A DNA stretch of 6,093 nt, from assembly GCA_965661115.1 (NCBI GenBank), contig CBFICO010000128.1, positions 1-6,093 on the forward strand, given 5' to 3'. Below the pieces are notes generated by a model, which was given only the letters and a program-made list of their open reading frames with translations, ran no database searches and was not told where the DNA came from. Shown here piece after piece: positions 1 to 4,979 of this stretch (positions are counted from its first letter, which is position 1; every line of letters begins with the position of its first letter). Position numbers and translations under genes: made by a program. The stretch comes from UBA6770 sp965661115 (GTDB lineage: Bacteria > Bacteroidota > Bacteroidia > Flavobacteriales_G > Salibacteraceae).

Positions 1-708
1 ATTGAATTCTTCTGGTTGTTTTGCTCCCGATTCGCCTAAAACCACTAGCTCAAAAGGAATTTTTTTGGCTTTGATTTTCTTGAGTGTATCAAAAAATAGC
101 TTGGGGTTTTTGTCGTATTCCCATCTATGGTTCCATAAAATTCTTGGAACAGCATTTTTCGATTTTTCAGTTGCAATTGGAGTTTCAATTCCAACCGGAA
201 TTACCCTCGACTTTTGTTCAATTTCGGAAATACTGGTGAGCTGATTGTAATCTGGAAACTGCTTTAAGAACTTTGGTAACTCGCTCAAAAAAGAGGCTTT
301 ATGGTAAGCTGAATTAAACCAGATTTCATCGGCAGCAACACAAGAAGTATAATTGACAAATCCGTAGTGAAAATCGCGTTTTAACGACCTGTCTTTATCT
401 GTCGGGCTCCAAGGATAGGTTATTTGGTTTTCGTGCATATACAGCACAAACTTTGTATTGCTGGCGGGTTTGGTCAATCCTTTAAACTGAGCTAAATCCA
501 ACATATCGCTGGCAATGATTACATCTGGTGAATAGGATAAAGCGTTAAACTGTTTTGCCAATTCCACAGCTCCTATGCGCATGCGCCACTTCCAATGGTG
601 CGCGCTCAAGCCCAATAACTCCACTTTATGTTTAGAGTGTTTTTGAAAGCCTTCCGCCCACTTTTTATGCGAGCCACCCAGAAACGGTTCAACGATTAGA
701 ACATGCAT
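1..708 (-). CDS. GTDC1/QTMAN-family (DUF3524) glycosyltransferase, 3' end outside window
   Basis: This frame is open from an ATG at 708 to the left edge (236 residues, no stop), so the C-terminal part is missing; relatives are roughly 370-460 residues. The start MHVLIVEPFLGGSHKKW (residues 1-17), the HWKWRMR block (38-44), MHENQITYP (91-99), RDFHYGFVNYTS (111-122), WFNSAYH (130-136) and NHRWEYDKNP (193-202) are the hallmark segments of the DUF3524 family. That family includes vertebrate GTDC1/QTMAN, which adds mannose to queuosine in the anticodon of tRNA-Asp. The fold is GT-B: the N-terminal Rossmann-like half is complete, and the nucleotide-sugar-binding half begins near residue 188 (PRILWNHRW, then FELVVLGES at 219-227). 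A cytoplasmic location is inferred because there is no signal peptide or membrane segment. Family membership is seen in the sequence; the mannosyl-queuosine activity is borrowed from the animal enzyme, and the bacterial substrate is not shown here. No Shine-Dalgarno sequence precedes the ATG; the leader is A-rich. Confidence 0.9.
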   Translation of the reverse strand, partial: MHVLIVEPFLGGSHKKWAEGFQKHSKHKVELLGLSAHHWKWRMRIGAVELAKQFNALSYSPDVIIASDMLDLAQFKGLTKPASNTKFVLYMHENQITYPWSPTDKDRSLKRDFHYGFVNYTSCVAADEIWFNSAYHKASFLSELPKFLKQFPDYNQLTSISEIEQKSRVIPVGIETPIATEKSKNAVPRILWNHRWEYDKNPKLFFDTLKKIKAKKIPFELVVLGESGAKQPEEFN

Positions 709-882
709 GAATTGGAATTAGTGTTGTTTTTAGTTTTAAATTTTATCGGAGAAAAATACTTTGTTTTCGATACAATTCCGTCCCGTTGGAAATCGGAAGG
801 GGAATCACTCAAACTGACAGTATTTTTCTTTCGTCCAGAAACTAAACCGAGCCACAAAGATGAATGAATACACCTAATTTGT
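709..882. other. 174-bp spacer between hydrolase and glycosyltransferase genes
   Basis: This gap separates the hydrolase stop from the glycosyltransferase start. It holds an AT-rich inverted repeat (listed separately) and an A-rich leader just before the glycosyltransferase ATG. I found no convincing Bacteroidota promoter (TTTG about 20 bases before TAnnTTTG) on the minus strand. Its length and structure suggest that the glycosyltransferase is transcribed separately from the hydrolase, or after partial termination. A 68-codon minus-strand open frame across it overlaps both neighbours and does not look like a protein. Confidence 0.5.
748..831. repeat. AT-rich inverted repeat, 11-bp perfect arms
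   Basis: AGAAAAATACT at 750-760 is the exact reverse complement of AGTATTTTTCT at 819-829. Two G-U pairs could extend the stem to 748-831. The arms enclose 58 bases, which contain a smaller TTCCG/CGGAA pair (776-780 with 794-798). It lies just downstream of the hydrolase gene and upstream of the glycosyltransferase gene, so it could act as a weak terminator or a leader structure. The loop is long and the arms are AT-rich, so chance pairing cannot be excluded. Confidence 0.4.
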
Positions 883-1683
883 TTACTTGAGAATTTGAGC
901 AATCTTATCTCTAAACTCGGGGTAATCTACAAGGTCGGAATGCATGGCACCTTTAATGGTGGTTAGTTCAATGTTATTGCCAATGTCTTTCAGTTTTACG
1001 CTCGACTCATAAGGTACCAATTCGTCTTCTGTGCCGTGCAGCAAATAGATAGGACAATTAATTTGTTTAAGGTACTCGTTGGTTCTAAACTTATACTTGA
1101 GCAAGATGGATACGGGCACAAAAGAGTAGTTGTGTTTTACTACATCGTCAAAATTGAAGTAGGGAGTGCAAAGCACCAAGGACTCTGGCTGATGAAGCGT
1201 AGCTAATTTACTAGCGATGCCCGTACCCAAACTTCTGCCATAGAGAATTACTCGTTTTCCGCGATATTCCGTAATGATTTTATTGTAAATCTCCTCAGCC
1301 TCAACATGCAGTTGCGTTTCGTTGTGTATCCAACCCGTTGATTTTCCATAACCTCTGTAATCGTACATCAAAACATCCCAACCCAATTCCTGAAAAACAC
1401 TTGCCCACTGTCCCCAACTGGCCAAAGAACCCGCGTTACCGTGGTAATAGAACACAATACCCTTAGGATCTTTTACTCGAAACTGCAAGGCGTGAATGGT
1501 TTCACCTGATTCGAGTTTCATAAAGCGTTCTTCTACATCTCCAGGGAAGTTAAATACGTGGTTTTTCGGCAGCTTTTCGGCTAAGAAAATCATTTTCTCT
1601 TGGCGCAGGTACAGGAATACAAAAACTCCTAATACAATGGCAATTAAACCAATCAATACCGCTATGGGAACACCAATTTCCAT
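883..1683 (-). CDS. Membrane-anchored alpha/beta hydrolase (BEM46/ABHD13-like)
   Basis: A complete 266-residue protein starting at ATG 1683. Residues 5-26 form one hydrophobic helix followed by RQEK, which reads as an uncleaved N-terminal anchor. The hydrolase domain then follows in the usual order. HGNAG (81-85) is the oxyanion-hole region after the strand GIVFYY, and DYRGYGKS (108-115) comes next. GRSLG (149-153) is the nucleophile elbow with Ser151, HGTEDELVP (216-224) carries Asp220, and GAMHSDL (245-251) carries His248, so the catalytic triad is intact. This layout and size match the BEM46/ABHD13/YfhR-type serine hydrolases, most of which have no firm physiological substrate; esterase or peptidase-like activity is a family-level inference. 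The hydrolase domain side of the membrane is not settled by the sequence. It is separated from the upstream cassette by 328 bases and a probable terminator, so it is likely its own unit. No Shine-Dalgarno sequence is visible. Confidence 0.9.
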   Translation of the reverse strand: MEIGVPIAVLIGLIAIVLGVFVFLYLRQEKMIFLAEKLPKNHVFNFPGDVEERFMKLESGETIHALQFRVKDPKGIVFYYHGNAGSLASWGQWASVFQELGWDVLMYDYRGYGKSTGWIHNETQLHVEAEEIYNKIITEYRGKRVILYGRSLGTGIASKLATLHQPESLVLCTPYFNFDDVVKHNYSFVPVSILLKYKFRTNEYLKQINCPIYLLHGTEDELVPYESSVKLKDIGNNIELTTIKGAMHSDLVDYPEFRDKIAQILK

Positions 1684-1772
1684 AGGCTCGAATATAGATT
1701 AAATTGTGGGTTGTAGAAAGTTATGTTTTGGTTCAGGTTATGGGGTTTTTCTGTTTTAAACTGGATTTCTAA

Positions 1773-1807
1773 CCTAGCACTTAGTACCAAGCAGCAAGCA
1801 CCTAGTC
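1773..1807. repeat. Five degenerate tandem heptamers
   Basis: The plus strand reads CCTAGCA, CTTAGTA, CCAAGCA, GCAAGCA, CCTAGTC without any gap. A and G at positions 4 and 5 of each unit are invariant, and position 6 is always C or T. A sixth, poorer unit (CTCTGTC) may follow at 1808-1814. A strict 7-base period over 35 bases in non-coding DNA indicates a decayed short tandem array rather than coding constraint. It adjoins the GC-rich hairpin at 1819-1836. Its function is unknown. Confidence 0.65.
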
Positions 1808-1818
1808 CTCTGTCGTCA

Positions 1819-1836
1819 TTCCCGTGAAGACGGGAA
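1819..1836. repeat. REP-like hairpin, 7-bp perfect stem with GAAG loop
   Basis: TTCCCGT and ACGGGAA pair perfectly around the tetraloop GAAG. Together with the preceding GTCA this resembles the widespread interspersed family built on ATTCCC...GGGAAT (for example Neisseria dRS3-type repeats). The likeness to a mobile or REP-type element is inferred from the motif only, since just one copy is present in this window. Confidence 0.55.
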
Positions 1837-1900
1837 CCGACTTAGGAGCTCAGTGAAGCTAATCTCAAGTTTTAACTAGAGTAGCTATTGAAAAGTCGGT
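1836..1900. repeat. Compound inverted repeat: 8-bp outer stem and inner hairpin
   Basis: ACCGACTT at 1836-1843 pairs perfectly with AAGTCGGT at 1893-1900. Inside lies an imperfect symmetric hairpin at 1857-1886. It is built of AGCT, then CTC, then AGTT on one side and AACT, GAG, AGCT on the other, with a TT turn and a few mismatches. A short CGGA-GAT-TCCG hairpin follows at 1904-1914. Together with the hairpin at 1819-1836 this forms about 95 bases able to fold as several adjoining stems. It may be a structured non-coding RNA, a miniature mobile element or a decayed REP cluster; the sequence alone does not decide. Confidence 0.45.
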
Positions 1901-1930
1901 AGACGGAGATTCCGCACAGAAGATTCGCTT

Positions 1931-1952
1931 TGATTTTTTTATAAAAAAATCA
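1931..1952. repeat. Perfect 22-bp AT-rich palindrome
   Basis: TGA, seven T, AT, seven A, TCA: both strands read identically over 22 bases. On the minus strand its first T run follows a hairpin (1954-1976) and so could supply the U-tract of a terminator for the cassette. On the plus strand it offers the same T run. It could also be a binding site for a dimeric or DNA-bending protein, but nothing here shows that. Confidence 0.6.
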
Positions 1953-1976
1953 GCTCATCTAATCTTGCGGGATGAG
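1943..1976 (-). terminator. Probable intrinsic terminator of the T9SS cassette
   Basis: On the minus strand CTCATC (1976-1971) pairs with GATGAG (1959-1954) across an 11-base loop. Four bases later comes a run of seven T (1949-1943). It lies about 35 bases beyond the stop codon of the OmpA-family gene, where the operon transcript should end. The stem is only 6 bp with modest GC content, so termination may be partial or helped by the palindrome that follows. Confidence 0.45.
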
Positions 1977-2011
1977 GCATATTGCTAAAAAAGAAACGAA
2001 ATCTCAACCAC

Positions 2012-3961
2012 CTACTCCTCAACTACTTTAATCACCTCAATTCGGCGCTCAAGCATTGCGGCTGGACTATAAACAGATTGCGCCTTGTTGGTTCTAGAGT
2101 CACTTACACTGGTTTTAGCTTCTGTTTCTCCAAAAGGCGCACGTTCTATGTTTAGTTGACCATTATTGAGGTAGGTTGTAAGCTTTTTATCCTCAAAAGA
2201 TTTAAAGTAATTTACCACACTAGCAATTCTGCGTTCAGATAAATTTAAGTTGTACTGACTAGCCGCTAGTGGGGAAGCGTAGCCTTTTATGGTGACGGTT
2301 ATTTTTTTGCCTGAATCCAATTCCGTGGCCAATGCTTCTAAAAACAATTGCAATTCCTTGAAACCTCTATTTATCTTCTTTTCGAATATTGAATCAACCG
2401 CTGATAATATCGCGCTGGAGCTACTGTCTGCCATTAGTTCTTGCTTGTAAATGGTTTGTTGTTTCTGATAGTTTAAGAACAAATCGGCATAATTAGCCTT
2501 TGTGCTTCTACTGTAACTTCTTGGGTTGGGTTGATCGTTGTCGAAATACAGCACCGGTAAATAATCCGCTAACTTGGATGGAGCAGGTGTGTTGACGATG
2601 GTATCTGGTGCGGTATCTTTTGGAACAACGGTATCAATAACAGGCAAGGGCTCCGGTGGTGGTTGAACACCGGCGAAATAAATATCGTTACAGCAGGTCT
2701 GTCCCTCCATTTTTGCCCCACCAGGACGATTAGAACTCACGAAAGCAAAACTGTTTTGAGTCCAATAATACAGGTCGTTTGTAGAAGTGTTTATGGGTAG
2801 AGAGAGGTTTTCTGCCTTGCTAGTGGAGCGCAAACTAGTTACTTCTACTTTGTGTACATCAAAACCACCGTAGCCTTCCCACCAGTCGGAGCTGAAATAG
2901 AGCGCGTTGCTATCGCTTGAATAGAAGGGAGTGATTTCATTTCCGGGTGTATTTACCTTTCTACCCATATTTCTGGGGTATTTAAAGCCGTTAAGTCGTT
3001 TTTCGAAGGTAGAGTACCAGATGTCTAGATTTCCGCGGCCTTGTGGTCGGTTAGATACAAAAAACAGGGTTGGTTTACCTTTTACGATAGCCATATGAGG
3101 TTGGGTTGCCGAAAACCCTTCTAAGTTTATGGTGTTCGGAAATTCAATGGCATCGTCCCAAGTTTTGCCATTCCACCTTCTGTACTTGAGTTTGCAATTT
3201 GCGTAATCCGCACACTCAGAGTAAATTAGCCAGTTGCTATCTACAAAATAGGTGGCGTTTCCAACGTGAAATGAAGGGTTGGCTAAAATTGTATCGTAGT
3301 CTTCATTTCTAACCCAATTAAAATCTCGTAGCGTTCCGCCGATTACCTGCACCTTTTTATTGCGTTCTTTTTTTGCCAGCTTTAGCGTGCTGTCTTTTTT
3401 TACAAACTGAAGCGAAGAGTAGAGTAGGGTGCTATCGTTAATCAGCGTTCCGCCAAAATCAGCGTAATTACTCGCGAAACGAGTACTCATAAATTGTATT
3501 TCAAGGCTATCCTTCATTGAGCTTTCGGCCCACTCGCAGGCTTTTATTTGCTGACGAGCGTCTTTCCATAAATAAGAACCATTTTCTGCTTCGTAATTGG
3601 CATAGCGTTCAAAATTTTTGGCTGCAAGAGCGTATTTTCCTTGCGATTGCTGCATTCTGGCCAGCCAATAGGCACTCTCTCCATACAATGTTCGAGTAGG
3701 ACGACTATATACTTCCTCGTAATTCAGCTCTGCCATTTGGTAGTTGTTGTTCATTCGGTAGGCATTGGCTAACGCCATAAGGTTCTCTATACGAGTGGTA
3801 TCGGCACGGTAGGCTTTGCTGTAATATTCAATTGCCCCATATAAATCACCTTCGTCCATTGCTGCTTTACCGTGCTTTGCCCATTGGTTGGGCGATTGGC
3901 AGTATACTGAGCCAACAATCAGTAACAGAAAAGCTAAAACAAGTGATTTGATTACAGTCAC
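2012..3961 (-). CDS. TPR/PD40/OmpA-C periplasmic protein, PorE-like, of a T9SS cassette
   Basis: I prefer the GTG at 3961 (649 residues) because it overlaps the stop of the upstream gene as TAGTG and gives a compact signal peptide (residues 1-21, cleavage before Gln22). An in-frame TTG at 3979 would add six residues and also work. After the signal come two or three TPR-like helical repeats (about 26-129). A PD40/WD40-like propeller follows (about 154-429), with SNRPQG (303-308), a YFSSD strand (orig. PD40 pattern), SNRPGG (410-415) and a Cys-Cys-Asn-Asp motif at 423-426. After a Pro/Thr-rich linker (about 432-464) comes an OmpA-like C-terminal domain (468-649) with YFDND (472-476), IKGYASP (558-564) and NLNLSERR (571-578). 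This order matches PorE-type proteins, thought to tie T9SS parts to peptidoglycan, but I see no carboxypeptidase-regulatory-like domain, which PorE has. SVYC before Gln is not a good lipobox, so a soluble periplasmic protein is more likely. The OmpA domain has a roughly 75-residue insert after its first strand and lacks the usual Asp after GxT. Confidence 0.88.
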   Translation of the reverse strand: MTVIKSLVLAFLLLIVGSVYCQSPNQWAKHGKAAMDEGDLYGAIEYYSKAYRADTTRIENLMALANAYRMNNNYQMAELNYEEVYSRPTRTLYGESAYWLARMQQSQGKYALAAKNFERYANYEAENGSYLWKDARQQIKACEWAESSMKDSLEIQFMSTRFASNYADFGGTLINDSTLLYSSLQFVKKDSTLKLAKKERNKKVQVIGGTLRDFNWVRNEDYDTILANPSFHVGNATYFVDSNWLIYSECADYANCKLKYRRWNGKTWDDAIEFPNTINLEGFSATQPHMAIVKGKPTLFFVSNRPQGRGNLDIWYSTFEKRLNGFKYPRNMGRKVNTPGNEITPFYSSDSNALYFSSDWWEGYGGFDVHKVEVTSLRSTSKAENLSLPINTSTNDLYYWTQNSFAFVSSNRPGGAKMEGQTCCNDIYFAGVQPPPEPLPVIDTVVPKDTAPDTIVNTPAPSKLADYLPVLYFDNDQPNPRSYSRSTKANYADLFLNYQKQQTIYKQELMADSSSSAILSAVDSIFEKKINRGFKELQLFLEALATELDSGKKITVTIKGYASPLAASQYNLNLSERRIASVVNYFKSFEDKKLTTYLNNGQLNIERAPFGETEAKTSVSDSRTNKAQSVYSPAAMLERRIEVIKVVEE

Positions 3962-3963
3962 TA
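3959..3963 (-). promoter_or_regulatory. TAGTG stop-start overlap deciding the OmpA-family start
   Basis: The TAG of the PorP/SprF gene and a GTG in the OmpA-family frame share one G, repeating the geometry of the junction upstream. This favours GTG at 3961 over the TTG at 3979. The next in-frame ATG lies beyond the signal peptide and would leave the protein without a secretion signal. Confidence 0.55.
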
Positions 3964-4977
3964 TAAATAGTTTGGACAATATTTATAAACGTCTCTCTTA
4001 GGAAGTAAATCGCGCAAGATATAAATTACAGAAATCTCCCAGCCGCCTCTGTTATTGGTTGCTGGGTCCAGTTGAGAGTAGTTTACATCATAGCTAAATC
4101 CAACACGCCACGAGTTGTAATAGAAACCAATATCCATAATTGCTGCATCGTTGTTACGGTTCCAGACTCCCATAAAAAAGGCACGATAGCGATAGGTGGT
4201 AGGGTCAAACTCGTAGTTTACTTCAGACCCAAATACGGTTTCTTGGAACTTACCTTGCCGTGAATGAATCAACCCTGGGGTGAAAAACCATTGTGGAGCC
4301 ACGTAATAGGTGGCGCCTAAATGAAAGTTAGTTCTTCGATACAGCGTTCCACCAGCGCCAGTAGAAAAATTAATATCAGGTTGATTTAAATTGTAAATAC
4401 CCACACCAGCGTGGGCTTTAAAGCGTTTTGAGAGTCGAATGTTATAGGCTAAACCTCCTGCAAAAACAGGGTTTAAAGCGCTTGAAGCACTAATGTTTTC
4501 ACCTTGTAAATCACCGTCGTATCGGTTGCCGTTGTACTGAGAACCAAAAGTAGATTGGCTCCCGTCAACCGATTGATTTTCAATGCCAGCCTGCGCTCCA
4601 AGCGTTACGCTGTGTAAGCTGTCTCTGGTTAGATTGATGGTGTACGAAACAGGAATGTTGAACTGTATTGTTCTGAATTTTGTAATCCCTACTACATCGT
4701 GATAGAAGTTTGCGCCCAAGCCAAAACCTTTTACGTCCATAAAATCTCTTGCGTCCGCTCCAACTGAGGTAGTTTGATATGGGTTGATAAAAGAACGCCA
4801 TTGTTCGCGATGATTTGCAGCTACTCGATACCTACCTTCAAAATTTCCCGTCATAGCAGGATTTAAGTTGTGGGGGGAGTAGAGGAATTGACTAAAATGA
4901 ATATCCTGTGCAAAGCTCGAGGTGCATAAAACTCCAGCGATAAAAACAAAAACGATATGTTTTTTTAGTTGAAGCAT
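3961..4977 (-). CDS. PorP/SprF-family type IX secretion outer-membrane protein
   Basis: A complete 338-residue protein starting at ATG 4977. Residues 1-23 are a signal peptide ending SSFA, cut before Gln24. The mature start QDIHFSQF (24-31), NPAMTG (39-44), REQW (57-60), GVGIYNLNQPD (191-201) and the segment YDVNYSQLDPATNNRGG (296-312) followed by a C-terminal CPNYL are typical PorP/SprF landmarks. Alternating hydrophobic and aromatic strands through 80-320 fit an outer-membrane beta-barrel. Known members: PorP is a T9SS component in Porphyromonas gingivalis, and SprF is needed for secretion of the adhesin SprB in Flavobacterium johnsoniae. Bacteroidota genomes carry many paralogues next to genes for type B substrates, so this copy is probably a dedicated partner of the adhesin encoded just upstream rather than the core PorP. 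Its ATG overlaps the upstream stop (TAATG), indicating translational coupling. Its 3' end touches the start of the OmpA-family gene. Confidence 0.93.
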   Translation of the reverse strand: MLQLKKHIVFVFIAGVLCTSSFAQDIHFSQFLYSPHNLNPAMTGNFEGRYRVAANHREQWRSFINPYQTTSVGADARDFMDVKGFGLGANFYHDVVGITKFRTIQFNIPVSYTINLTRDSLHSVTLGAQAGIENQSVDGSQSTFGSQYNGNRYDGDLQGENISASSALNPVFAGGLAYNIRLSKRFKAHAGVGIYNLNQPDINFSTGAGGTLYRRTNFHLGATYYVAPQWFFTPGLIHSRQGKFQETVFGSEVNYEFDPTTYRYRAFFMGVWNRNNDAAIMDIGFYYNSWRVGFSYDVNYSQLDPATNNRGGWEISVIYILRDLLPKRDVYKYCPNYL

Positions 4978-4979
4978 TA
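4975..4979 (-). promoter_or_regulatory. TAATG stop-start overlap (translational coupling)
   Basis: The TAA of the adhesin gene and the ATG of the PorP/SprF gene share one A. No Shine-Dalgarno sequence precedes the ATG, so ribosomes finishing the adhesin are the likely source of initiation. This would keep expression of the outer-membrane partner tied to its substrate. Confidence 0.75.

Larger units (their letters stand above)
1684..2011. other. 328-bp gene-free, repeat- and structure-rich spacer
   Basis: No credible coding frame is present on either strand. Reading in the direction of transcription (right to left) it holds a 6-bp hairpin followed by seven T, a 22-bp AT-rich palindrome, a compound inverted-repeat region ending in a GC-rich hairpin, and five degenerate heptamers. 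About 90 bases of AT-rich sequence then lead up to the hydrolase start. It should contain both the end of the T9SS cassette transcript and the promoter of the hydrolase gene. The only promoter-like word is TATATTCG, ending six bases before the hydrolase ATG, one base off the Bacteroidota -7 box and without a good upstream TTTG. Confidence 0.6.

Noticed and set aside
2..244. Plus-strand open frame of 80 codons
   Set aside because: It lies antisense to the well-conserved glycosyltransferase frame and has no recognisable protein features.
696..902. 68-codon minus-strand open frame across the hydrolase-glycosyltransferase spacer
   Set aside because: It overlaps the ends of both neighbouring genes in another frame, has Ser/Lys/Asn-rich composition typical of translated AT-rich spacer, and shows no domain, signal peptide or ribosome binding site.
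1684..1697. TATATTCG as a -7 box for the hydrolase gene
   Set aside because: It is one base off TAnnTTTG, has no good TTTG at the expected distance (only TTTC), and would give an almost leaderless transcript; this is too weak to call a promoter.
1773..1914. CRISPR array or attachment site
   Set aside because: The repeat units are 7 bases and contiguous, without unique spacers, and no integrase, tRNA or cas gene is nearby.
883..3961. Hydrolase as a fourth gene of the T9SS operon
   Set aside because: A 328-base spacer with a terminator-like hairpin and repeats separates them, unlike the one-base overlaps inside the cassette, and the hydrolase has no recognised T9SS role.
3961..4977. Calling this the core porP gene of the T9SS
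   Set aside because: Many paralogues exist per genome, and the partners here are a substrate and an OmpA-like protein, not porK/porL/porM/porN; a family-level call is all the sequence supports.
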